The position numbers were made by a program, and so were the translations under genes. A stretch of DNA of 64,000 nucleotides, taken from contig NC_089399.1 in assembly GCF_003171515.1 (NCBI RefSeq), positions 1,550,001-1,614,000 on the forward strand. Reading direction: 5' to 3'. Each line of letters begins with the position of its first letter. The first letter of the stretch is position 1. This stretch comes from Pyrenophora tritici-repentis. Its lineage: Eukaryota > Ascomycota > Dothideomycetes > Pleosporales > Pleosporaceae. Shown here one piece after another: positions 53,595-63,117 of the stretch. The notes under the pieces were generated by a model. That model searched no databases, was not told the DNA's origin, and saw only the letters and a program-made list of their open reading frames with translations.

Positions 53595-55538
53595 ATGGCC
53601 AGCACCGACGATTCCCGGTCCTCTAATCCCTCTCTTCAAAAGAACGCTGCGCTTGATTCTTCTCTCTCACCCGCTGCAGCTCAGTCCTCATCCCAGTCTT
53701 CTGCCGACCAAGGAGGAACCCGCAGGTCCAGCTTCAACTTCTTGCGCCGAAGCAGTGGAAAGAGTTCCTCGGAGATTCGCGGCAGTAGCAGCAGTAGAAG
53801 TACCTCAGTAAGCAAGATGAGCAGAAAGCAAAAGGCCCTCGCCCAAGAGGAAGCTCTGCGCAAACAGCGCGAGGCTTCTATGCTACCTAGGCAGCCTCCC
53901 CGCCTGCCCTCGCACTCGGCCCTTCCCCAGATCGCGACTTTCGGAGGTGAAGACCACCGTCCGGACTCGATTGCCATCGTATCCAACAAAGCCGGTGCCT
54001 ACAACACTGGCGTCTACACGCCCAATGCCCTCAACTTCAGCCGACCCGGAACCGATGCCGCCAAAGTGACACGCCAGCAGAGTCCCGCTGTGGGTGCGCC
54101 CGCAGTTGGCTCCTCGCCACCGCCCTCCAACTACATGGACTATGATCCCTACCCTAGGACTGAGAGCATGACCAATCGCGGTCGCTACAGCTACGCCAGC
54201 AGCCAAATCAACACCGTAAACAGCCCACGCCGCGTGAGGAGGAGAAAAGACCCTACTCCCTTCAAGTAAGTAACTGAAATGTACAGTCCAGGCTCCAATT
54301 AATCAGATTATAGCATCCTCGTCATTGGCACCAAGAACGCTGGCAAGTCCTGCTTCATCGACTTCCTTCGCACTGCGCTCGCACTTCCTGCGCGCAAGCG
54401 ACCCCATACTCCATCGCCCCCTGCAACTGCTGTAGGTGGTCAAGATTCACCCTTCACCTCCGAGTTCCTCGAGACTGAAGTAGATGGCGAGAGGGTGGGT
54501 GTCACTCTTTGGGACTCTGAGGGTCTAGAAAAGAACATTGTCGACTTCCAGCTGCCTGCAATCACCGCTTTCCTCGAGTCCAAGTTTGAAGAAACCTTTA
54601 GTGAGGAGCAAAAGGTTGTACGTGCGCCAGGTGTCAAGGATACCCATATCCACTGCGTCTTCCTCATCCTAGATCCCGTCCGCTTGGACCAGAACATTGC
54701 AGAAGCACGTAAGAAGTCGAATCTCGTCAACATTGGCAGTGCCATCTTCGGAGGCTTGGATGAAAATCTTGATCTCAATGTGCTCCGGGAGCTGCAGTCA
54801 AGGACCACGGTCATTCCGGTTATCAGCAAAGCAGACACAATAACGGATGCGCACATGCGCTATCTAAAGAAGACAGTCTGGGACACCATCAAGCGTGCCA
54901 AGCTGGATCCACTCCAGGCCTTGAACCTGGACCTGGGCGATGAAGACGACGACGAAGACCGCCTGGACGAGCGGGATGAGGACGAATACGACTCGTCGGA
55001 AGGAGAAGGCGAGGGCGAGGCTAAGGCACTCAACAAGATTCTAGAGCGATCTTCTTCTGATGCTGCACGCTCCATGGGTTCATCCGGCTCATCAACCAAA
55101 TCCCACTCCCCTCCTACATCACCACCAAGTGCTAAGAGAAGTCACGCCCGCAAGCCTTCCGCCATCTCCGCATCCATACAAGGTGACGATGTTGACTCTC
55201 CGTTCTTACCTCTGAGTATCATCTCGCCCGATCCGTACGATCCCGAGGTGATTGGCCGCCGATTCCCCTGGGGCTTTGCCGACCCCTACAACCCAGAACA
55301 CTGTGACTTTGTCAAGCTTAGGGAATATGTTTTCAGCGATTGGCGCTCCGAACTCCGCGAAGCTAGCCGTGAGCAGTGGTATGAAGGTTGGAGGACGACT
55401 CGCTTGGAGCAGGGCAGACGACGAGTTGTGACTTCGCATGGACCTGCATCAAAGGGACTTTCCGTTCCCACCGCCAACGGTCGAGCAACCAGTGCTGGCA
55501 ATCAGGACAGCCGACCATACCGACCCAACCAATACTAA
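53595..55538 (+). CDS. Septin with long disordered N-terminus (filamentous-fungal class)
   Basis: A GTP-binding cytoskeletal protein of 631 aa. Exon 1 is 53595-54265, the intron is 54266-54313 (48 nt, acceptor TTATAG) and exon 2 is 54314-55538. Residues 1-215 are Ser/Arg-rich and disordered. FNILVIGTKNAGKS gives the P-loop (G229-S236). DSEG (in TLWDSEGLE) is the G3 motif and SKAD (in VIPVISKADT) is the G4 motif. The septin unique element is clear: GRRFPWGFADPYNPEHCDF with VKLREYVFSDWR. An acidic insertion (DDDEDRLDERDEDEYD) plus a Ser-rich stretch of about 90 residues separates G4 from the septin element. The ending lacks a coiled coil. This layout resembles the class seen only in filamentous fungi (AspE group), an assignment from memory. 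Confidence 0.85.
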
Positions 55539-56210
55539 ACGTGGCAACTCGGACGACACCGACCATATTGAGTGTTAACCCAACCTACGACACAACAAGA
55601 CTTAACCAGCAACAGTCTCATGCTCCCAGCTCAGCAAAAACATCATATGGTCTTCCTACGTCAGACATACATCTTTGGGTCATGTTTTACACCTGGATCC
55701 CCTCCCATACTGTTTTTTTCCTACATCAGTCTGCATCTCGAGCTCCTGTGTTTTTCAAAGTTGATTTTTTTTGTGGAAAGAATGCGCATACCCTTTTGTT
55801 ATTGCTTTATCTTGTTTTTTTAAGTCGTTTAGATTTTCATGCCCGTCCCGACATGGTTGATAGTAAGCAAAGAAAAGCGCCCTGGGATGGTGCAAGCAAC
55901 TCACCTTTTTCACACGCTGCGCGTGGTATACGAATAGCTTGGAAGGAAGGGTGGGGGGCAGTATGTGAATTTTGAGAGAGACATATTGCCGCAGATGGTT
56001 TGGTGGATGGATGGATGGTGGTTTTCTTCACAATCAAATAGCGCTGCATGCATGCGACACAATTCAGGACTTTTTTTGTTCACATATCCAGGACAGAACT
56101 TGTCTACCCTCCTTTGTCACTTTCTTTCTCCTTTACAAAGTGTACGTCTATTCGATGTATAACATTTATATATATCCCATAGCCAGGCCTACTACTTACA
56201 CCAGCAAATT
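55539..56210. other. Gap between convergent genes, no gene seen
   Basis: 3' regions of the septin gene and the enoyl-CoA hydratase/isomerase gene, with T-rich tracts. No supported ORF. Confidence 0.55.
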
Positions 56211-57433
56211 TCAAAGCTTAGCCTTCCTCTTCTCCTCCAACTCTTTAATCTTAAGCGCAAACCGCTCATCAGGCGCACCCTCTACAAACCGTTCCGCGAG
56301 CGCATCCACGGCATTCACAACCGCCACCATCCTCGCATCCCTCACGGGCGCATTCTGCAACCTCTTCATCTCAATCATACTCTTCCCATCATTCACATCC
56401 AGCATGTCCTGCAAAAACGCCACTACCTTGTCCTGAAACGCATCACCACTGACGTCCCACACGTAATTATACAACCCCGCGTCCAGCAGCTCCTGCGCCT
56501 GTAGTTTGCGGCCGAACATGAGAAAGTCGTTTGCGCGGTGGATGCCAATGTGCTGGGCGAAGGATAGGGCGGACCCGTTTTCGGGGACGAGGCCCAGCGC
56601 GCTGAAGGGGCATTGCAGCCATGCGGTTGAGGAGGCGAGGACGATGTCGGCGACGCCCGGGAACCAGGCTGCGCCGCCGCCGACGGCGGGGCCGTTGAGG
56701 GCGAGGATGAGGACTTTGCGGTGGTCGATCATTGAGCGGAGGAGTTCGGTGGCTGGGGTGGGTGTGGTTAGTTGAGGTTCGCTATAGTTTTGCTTTGTTG
56801 GAGTCGCTGTGAGGTTGGGGTTGGATATGTAGGAATCGAATACCGCCAGGCAGATGTCGCTATATACCAATGCACAAACGGGACCAGACCAAACCAACAA
56901 GATTGAAAAACGGGGTTAAATACGTACTCGCAGTAAACCCAGCCAACATGCTCATCTTCTTCTCCGCCTCATTCTTAAACGTGCCCGTCCGCTTAGCCAC
57001 ACTCGTCACATCTGCGCCGGCGGAGAAGAAGCGCCCTGCGCCTGTTAGGACGGTGAAGATGGTGTCCGGGTGCGAGTCTAGTACACGCAGCGCAGCGACG
57101 ATGTCTGCGACGAGGTTGCCGCCGAACGAGTTGAGGGACTTGGGGCGGTTGAACTATGGGGCGGGGGGTTGGTTGTTAGTGTTTGGACTGGTTTGGGGAT
57201 GGATATGTGGGTGGGAGGAGTGTAGAGAAAGCGGATGTCTTGGTTTAGATTCATGTCCAGTTCGTGGGTGAATGAATGAATGAATGAACGAAGCTTATCC
57301 TCGTCTCTTCTTCCATACATGTGAAATCATGCAGAGTACACATAACAGCACACACAGCCCAACCTACCGTTATAATCCCAATCTTGCCCTTGATCTCAAA
57401 CTTGATATCGGTGTAATCTGCCGAAGAAGTCAT
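56211..57433 (-). CDS. Peroxisomal enoyl-CoA hydratase/isomerase (delta3,delta2-enoyl-CoA isomerase type)
   Basis: A crotonase-fold enzyme of fatty-acid beta-oxidation, 314 aa. Exons are 57433-57368, 57153-56924 and 56859-56211; introns are 214 and 64 nt. The second donor is taken as GTATTT (56923) because only this keeps the frame into SDICLAVF; the nearby stronger GTACGT would break it. Splice 1 builds GIITFNRPKSLNSFGG, the crotonase opening. GAGRFFSAGADVTS is the first oxyanion-hole segment and ILALNGPAVGGGAAWFPGVA the second. VPENGSALSFAQHIG carries the Glu expected for isomerases of the ECI group. The protein ends KAKL, so the tripeptide AKL is a PTS1 peroxisomal signal. Double-bond isomerisation for unsaturated fatty acids is the likely reaction; hydratase activity is the alternative. 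Confidence 0.85.
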
Positions 57434-57862
57434 GATGAAGGTATCCGTCGTCTTTTAGTCTTCCTAGCTCTTTCACAGCAGCTTTAAAACATCAAAAGTT
57501 ATAGTTACAATAACCGAAAGAAGATGTAAAAAACTGGCTGGATATCACGAAATGGACGGTCCGAATAGTGGTAGAAGTGGCCCTTTCAATAGGGTAATCC
57601 AACGTTGTTTGGGGGGTTGAACGCGAGCGAGCCTCGGTTAGGAAGCGTCGCGTTTTCGAGCGTGCGAGTCGGAGGCACGATTAGTCGTGTCGGTGGGGCG
57701 ATTTACCTCGGCATGTCTGGCGTGGCACGTCATGGCAAGTCCGCCGTCAGCAGTGCAGCAATGTTCGCCAAATACAACGGGTTGGAAAGCAGTACGTCTA
57801 TGAGATGAATTTCTTCTAAGAGGGGAATCATCAAATCTATAATACACCAAATAACTCGCTGT
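57434..57862. other. Upstream region of the enoyl-CoA isomerase gene
   Basis: About 430 bp between two minus-strand genes; must contain the isomerase promoter and the 3' end of the ADCK-like gene. No gene is seen. Confidence 0.5.
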
Positions 57863-59872
57863 TCATCCCTCAAACACACCATGCTGGAGGTCGACACCAA
57901 AGTCCTTTGCCATGACGCGCATGTGCGCTTCAATGTCATCTTCCATACCACCGCCCACACCGATGATTTGCTTCAGCTTACTCCAGAAGAAGACCGCGTC
58001 GCTGAGAGCAAGCACGAACCGGAATCGCACGTGTTGGATCCAGTTCTTCCATCGCTGACCTGCACTGAGGTCCTTGCTCTCAATCAACGCCCGACTAGCC
58101 CACAAGCCAGTAATCTTGATGCGGTTTACAGGAGAGCCGAGGAACTGGTTGTTGCCTTGTACAATCCGGAGATTTCGTCCGATGAAGAGGAGTTCGCGGG
58201 GGAACTTTGCGTCGTCGCCGAGAATGAGTTTCATAGCATCGCGACCTTTGGCTTGCATTTCGAAAGCGCGTTCAGCTTGGTCTTTGCCCTTCATTTCTGA
58301 CTTGAGTACTGCCGCAACGCTCTTGTCGCCACCTTCATACGGGCGCATGAGGGTTGCGGAGGCAAAGATGTCGGCGTGTTTGACGCCCCATTGAGTGACG
58401 ATATCCTCGATCTGGGCATTGTCAAAGGCTAGGAGTGACTTCCAGAACAAGGCGTACTGAAGGCGGAACTTGGGGTCCATGCGAATGTATAGTCCGTGGT
58501 CGATGAGAACGACCTCGGGCTGGCCGTTGGGGAGACGTCGGACGAAGATGTTTCCTGGGTGGGGGTCGCAGTGTACAGCGCCCCAAAGAAACATCTGTGC
58601 TGAGAAGAGGTCGACAATGGTATTCATGGTGGTCTTCAGTGATACACCAAGACCCCCTTTGCCGTCCTTGCCTCTCCAGGAGTTGCGATCCGGCTTGAAG
58701 AACTCGTGCTTCGTGGCATCCTCAGGTGCATGTGTATCGACTTGTGCATCGCGAGGGATGGGTGGGAGCTTGTTGCCACCTGCTCCGGGACTGCCTCTAC
58801 GCCATTCACCTTGCCAACTATTCGTGATTCCTTCTTTATCCCATAGTCGCACGCCCTCAATCCATTCCGCGGTCATGACACGCTTGCTCGAGAGTTCTCT
58901 GTAAACGGCCGGTATGTAAACTCTGCCATTGAGCCGCGGCTCTCCAGCAACAAGTTGCTTCATCTCCAAGGCATTGTCCGCTTCGTTTTCGAAATCCGTT
59001 TCCAGCATCAAGCGCTCTGAGACATACGGGACCAGAGTATATACTGGGATCTCGAACCACCATGTGTATACCCAGGATACGACTTTGAAGGCCCAGAGAT
59101 CCCATCCAACCTGTTGCGCAATCTCCCGCTTCTGGATCTTGATGGCGACTTCTCGCCCGTCGGCCAGTCTTGCCCAGTGCACTTGTGCCACACTGGCGCT
59201 GGCTCTTGCTGTCTTCTCCATGATACCTCGGCCATCCTGACCTTCCTTTGTGAAGCCCACTCCAAAGACATCCTCAACGCTCTTGCCAAAGTCCTCCCTT
59301 ATGACCTGCTCGACCTCCCACCACTCATTCTGCGGCGCATCGTCAAACATTTGTTGGAACATCTTCTGGAACTGTGGTGGCAGGATTGCGCTCTGCATAG
59401 CAATGGCCTGGCCAATCTTCAGGTATAGTCCGCCATTGTATCGCAGCAAGTCGAATATCCTTGTCGCGTTCCTCGCATGCAATTCCTCGATGCTGTTCGC
59501 AAGCGGCGGGTGAGCTCGAAAGTTAATCTTGTAATCAATTCCGATCAAAAGACCAGTCTTGAATGTGCGCAGACTACGAGTAATGGACGAGGCATAGAAT
59601 TGCCGGTCAATTGCCCATCCAGCACCAAGCAGCGCCGAGATGACAGCGAGGCGGCGCACCCATTTCCGCCGTGTAAAAGGAGGTTTAATCTTGCGCTTTC
59701 GCGGCTTCGGAAGATCAGCAGGATTGGGCGGTCGTAAGGGCTCCCATTTTTGTGTTTGTAGGCGGCGCACAAATGGTGTGTGTAATCGCGCGGAGACGAC
59801 CCCTGACGTCAGCAGTCGTGGTGTCGCATATTGGCTAGGTGCTCTTCGAAGAGCAGACAGGCCATGTATCAT
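57863..59872 (-). CDS. Mitochondrial UbiB/ADCK-family atypical kinase (Cqd1/Cqd2-Mcp2 class)
   Basis: An inner-membrane protein of the ABC1/ADCK family, 669 aa, intronless. The frame extends to a TTG at 59971, but the ATG at 59872 gives a good mitochondrial presequence (MIHGLSALRRAPSQYATPRL). A single membrane span, LAVISALLGAGWAI, lies near residue 95. Family marks are KIGQ (LYLKIGQAIAMQSAILPPQF, about residue 150), the Ala-rich loop ASASVAQVHWARL, the lysine in REVAIKIQK, HCDPHPGN (about 432) and DHG (LIDHGLY, about 456) in place of DFG. A long basic insertion (about residues 345-405) is lineage-specific. Yeast relatives Cqd1 and Cqd2 (Mcp2) control coenzyme Q distribution and mitochondrial lipid balance. 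Kinase-like ATPase activity is expected. Confidence 0.92.
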   Translation of the reverse strand: MIHGLSALRRAPSQYATPRLLTSGVVSARLHTPFVRRLQTQKWEPLRPPNPADLPKPRKRKIKPPFTRRKWVRRLAVISALLGAGWAIDRQFYASSITRSLRTFKTGLLIGIDYKINFRAHPPLANSIEELHARNATRIFDLLRYNGGLYLKIGQAIAMQSAILPPQFQKMFQQMFDDAPQNEWWEVEQVIREDFGKSVEDVFGVGFTKEGQDGRGIMEKTARASASVAQVHWARLADGREVAIKIQKREIAQQVGWDLWAFKVVSWVYTWWFEIPVYTLVPYVSERLMLETDFENEADNALEMKQLVAGEPRLNGRVYIPAVYRELSSKRVMTAEWIEGVRLWDKEGITNSWQGEWRRGSPGAGGNKLPPIPRDAQVDTHAPEDATKHEFFKPDRNSWRGKDGKGGLGVSLKTTMNTIVDLFSAQMFLWGAVHCDPHPGNIFVRRLPNGQPEVVLIDHGLYIRMDPKFRLQYALFWKSLLAFDNAQIEDIVTQWGVKHADIFASATLMRPYEGGDKSVAAVLKSEMKGKDQAERAFEMQAKGRDAMKLILGDDAKFPRELLFIGRNLRIVQGNNQFLGSPVNRIKITGLWASRALIESKDLSAGQRWKNWIQHVRFRFVLALSDAVFFWSKLKQIIGVGGGMEDDIEAHMRVMAKDFGVDLQHGVFEG

Positions 59873-60377
59873 GGCTGTCAAAGGTGAGGCGAAATCAGCA
59901 CGAGTGAATTGAGTCAAGACATGAGGGGCGTTGTAAGCTGGGTTTATCTCTCGCCGCATCCGAATCGACAAGTCATGACGGCATTTTCAGCCAATTGTCC
60001 GAACCGGCCCGTGCACACCCATGGGAATTGTATCCGTCTAGGCTACCAAATTCTACTTGAGTTCTGGACACACGCTTGCCACCCCTCGCGGAACCTTTCT
60101 CGTATGGTTTGTGTCCATAGCCGGTTATCGCTCATGACTTCTCCAACTCACAAAACCCTGGCATCCTTCCAACCACTTCTCTTCGGCGTACCAACTTGAA
60201 TGTCGCATCTCAAATTGATTCCAACTGTAGTGCCATCTACTCGATGTGACAATATGCCGTCTAGGTTCGCTTTGCAGCTAGATAAGCACACTGCGATTGC
60301 ATTCGACCATCCTGGATACGGCACGTCTGTGTTGCATGCGTGAACATATGTCCACACATGTAGACCGTGGCAGCCTT
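59873..60377. other. Intergenic gap, no gene seen
   Basis: 505 bp: promoter of the ADCK-like gene and 3' region of the YAE1-domain gene, both on the minus strand. Confidence 0.5.
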
Positions 60378-61010
60378 TCATGACTGTTCCTCCTCGGGCG
60401 CTTGCATCTTCTCTACAGCCTTCAAATCAACGCCCCATCTCCTCGCCAGCTCGTCAACTGTGCCCATCCACTTCTTAATCAAAGGGTGCTGATCAGAAAC
60501 ATCTCTCAGCGTAGGGTCATCCTCCTCCCCCACAACTCCCCATTTCCATATACCTTCCTCGTCGACCCATTGTTTACCTAGTAGTTCCTCAATCGCTAGC
60601 TCCTTGTGCGCTGACTGGAACAATTGAGTGACTTCCTTGTGCACTTGCGCGTCGTGTCCTGCCCATGCCGCGACAAATCCTTGTAGAATTCCTAGTATGT
60701 AGCCCACGCGAAGCCCGAGGTTTGCACCTAAAGAGTAACCTTCGTCAAAACCTTCTTGTACGTATTGGCCTTTACTATTCGCAAGGCCTTCTCGGTAGGC
60801 ATCCGTGTCGAGTGCGCGTTGACGGGATGGTAGGTCTGAAAGAATCTCGTGCGTTCTTATTTGAAAAGCGTTTGCGGAAAGATGTGGCGACGAAGGCGCA
60901 GAACCGTAGATATCGTCGAGCGCATTCTCGTGGGGTGGTGTGGGAGGTGCCTGTCCTGCGCCAAGCTGGATTGGATCCAAAGTGGGAGATATGTTGCTGA
61001 GCGCATTCAT
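60378..61010 (-). CDS. YAE1: Yae1-domain protein (deca-GX3 motif; Fe-S targeting adaptor)
   Basis: An intronless 210-aa protein. The signature is YREGLANSKGQYVQEGFDEG followed by YSLGANLGLRVGYILGILQG (about residues 72-110): a run of Gly at four-residue spacing, the deca-GX3 motif. In yeast, Yae1 pairs with Lto1, which has the same motif, and helps the cytosolic Fe-S machinery deliver a cluster to Rli1 (ABCE1). Here the C-terminal part (KWMGTVDELARRWGVDLKAV) is acidic and lineage-specific. Human and yeast Yae1 have similar length. A second deca-GX3 protein of the Lto1 kind is an alternative, though Lto1 is usually shorter. Confidence 0.85.
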   Translation of the reverse strand: MNALSNISPTLDPIQLGAGQAPPTPPHENALDDIYGSAPSSPHLSANAFQIRTHEILSDLPSRQRALDTDAYREGLANSKGQYVQEGFDEGYSLGANLGLRVGYILGILQGFVAAWAGHDAQVHKEVTQLFQSAHKELAIEELLGKQWVDEEGIWKWGVVGEEDDPTLRDVSDQHPLIKKWMGTVDELARRWGVDLKAVEKMQAPEEEQS

Positions 61011-61471
61011 GGCGGGAGTGATTCTACAAAGGATATTACAGCGTCGGTTGGAATTCGAGTCATCTTGGTCATCCTGTAGAATGTGGGGTGAAGAGAGGAT
61101 CTGGTCGACACTAGCGCCGCTTTCGGAAGTGCGGAGGCTTGAACCTCATCGAGCATAGGATCAGCACTTCCTCCATGCATCGCATCTTACAGGTATCTTT
61201 CAAGTTCTTGTCTTATTGTACACAGTATAGTTACTCTGGAGTTGGAGGGAAATTTTCCCAATAAAATTCCCAGGAACACCAACTTCAATAGCCAATTTCC
61301 GTCCATCCTCCTCTTCCAACGAACCCCTCAACACCTTTATCGCTTTCGACTTCACATGCTAGCCTTCCCGTTACTATACTTTGCTCGTAATCACGACCAC
61401 GGACAAGAAATGGTTCAAAGCTTCCTACCCATATGCCCCTCTCATTATCCGACTTCTCCAACACAAACCCA
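61011..61471. other. Upstream region of YAE1 gene / 3' region of phosphoesterase gene
   Basis: 461 bp between two minus-strand genes with no supported ORF. Confidence 0.5.
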
Positions 61472-62504
61472 CTACTGCCGATCTAGCTGGAGAAACCAAT
61501 GACGCTGATGTATCGACCCGATGTCGTTTGTAGAGCCAGGATATGCGTTGTTAGCGCGCGTTTGAGTGTCTTCTTCGGTATCAGTATCGACATCTTGGGC
61601 TGCTTTCTGGATCTGGTCCGATTGCTCTGATAATTCACTGTCATCATCCGAAGATATTGTTGGTGGGACACTGGAGCTACGTTGAGACGTCTTTTGTCGA
61701 CTTTTCCGTCTCGCTGTAGGCCGTTTGGTAATCTCGTTCGAAGGCAATCGAAGTATAACAGTGTAGCCGCAGTCGAATGTAGCGTGTTTGGAATGCTGAG
61801 ATGAGTTTCTCATTCTCATTTTCCTCACCCTCTCTACTCACTTGGACTTTCCGTATCTCATCGGTGTCTGAATCTGTCTCTGTGACCTCATCGTCTGTAG
61901 TCTGCGGACTTGGCGTTCTACTCTTCTTTTTTGTCCTAGGCAATACGCTATATGTCCCCGTATCCCATATCAACAAGCTCCCGGTCTTGGTACTCGCACT
62001 CTCAATCAAGTGATTCCAATAGTTGTGCACCTGTGTCTCAATCGCCAATCGGCCTATGCTCTTCGAGTTGGGGTCACCGGATAGGCCCTTCGGTATAGCG
62101 AAAGACATAGAACTGGTCTTGGAGAATTGGAGTCGTAAGTCATAATGCACACCTGCAATGGGGTGTTTATGCTGGTGAATTACGAAGTGATGGCCATGAG
62201 ATTGGAGATTGGATTGGTAGAGCGTCGCAAAGCAAGAAATAGAGAGACGTGGGATTCCAGGTGGCGTGGTCCTGCATACTGCCGTAAGATGACCCTCAAA
62301 GTATGTGAGGTGGTCAGAAACTTTGGCTTTTCCAGCTTCTACTGCCGCAAGTGTAGGTTCAGCCTCCAATGCTGTAGTTTGCAAAAGTGTGTTTCGGGTG
62401 TGAGTTCCAGAAGTTTTCCTTCGCTTCGATAGCGGTGGCGGCGATATGTCTCGCGCGAGACTTGATGGCACAACCATACCTAGGTATTCTTTTGATTCAA
62501 GCAT
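61472..62504 (-). CDS. LigD-type 3'-phosphoesterase domain protein (DNA end processing)
   Basis: A 328-aa protein. Exon 1 is 62504-61842, the intron is 61841-61796 (46 nt, GTGAGT...TCTCAG) and exon 2 is 61795-61472. The core HHFVIHQHKHPIAGVHYDLR followed by LQFSKTSSMSFAIPKGLSGD is the phosphoesterase domain known from the N-terminus of bacterial LigD, which trims 3' phosphates and ribonucleotides at breaks. Conserved His and Asp/Arg (HYDLR) residues are present. Splicing moves the frame from one that ends at 61677 to one giving CGYTVILRLPSNEI and the Ser/Asp-rich tail closing NAYPGSTNDIGSIHQRHWFL. Stand-alone copies occur in many ascomycetes; the fungal function has not been shown as far as I know. 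A second in-frame ATG is nine codons inside. Confidence 0.85.
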
Positions 62505-63117
62505 ACAATTATCACCGCGGACTCAAAGCCTATAATTCCATGGCACTGCATTCATTGACAGAGTCTAGATGATTGGTCGCGAAGCTGCACGCCACTGATC
62601 GCTAGCCATGACGTCATCCTCACCACGCCCTTTACACACACGCAAGCGCGTCGCCTTCACAAGGCATATTGCGGGATACCAAAAGCGAAAGATCCGAGAT
62701 GTAAGGAGGGAGCGAGGAGAAGAAGCAACATACACGCGTCTACCGACCGTGGGGCTCCCTCAATGTCCTACGCTTGTAATTGGCTGTCGGCCTGCTTCCT
62801 TCTACTAGATGTCTAGTAAACTCGGCAAACCTGCCTCAGTCGATGCCACATCTCAACGTCGTCGCGCGAACATGCACTAATAGGTTAGACGGCACCCATA
62901 CCTCCACACATCATAATGTGGGATTGCGGTGCAAGACCCACTGGACCAAGTTTAGTATCTCTAGAGCATGAATGAGCGGGGATGCGGAGTGAACTGAACC
63001 GAGATGGTGCGAGCTTGGGTGTGATATAAGTATCGCTGGGGGTTCAATCGTAGTTCTGCCATCTCTCTTGAGAATCTTGAATAGTATCCTATACCTATCA
63101 ATTCAATCCAACCCAAC
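62505..63117. other. Divergent upstream region, phosphoesterase / monooxygenase
   Basis: 613 bp between head-to-head starts at 62504 and 63118. No gene is supported; the ORF at 62608-62808 has an ATG but no domain or splice partner. Confidence 0.5.

Noticed and set aside
29300..59872. A coenzyme Q gene cluster (COQ4 and the ADCK-like gene)
   Set aside because: They are about 30 kb apart with unrelated genes between; chance co-location.
61677..61841. Apparent frameshift or microhomology deletion at GGCTACAC in the LigD-type gene
   Set aside because: A 46-nt GTGAGT...CTCAG intron (61841-61796) explains the frame change fully and restores a conserved-looking C-terminus.
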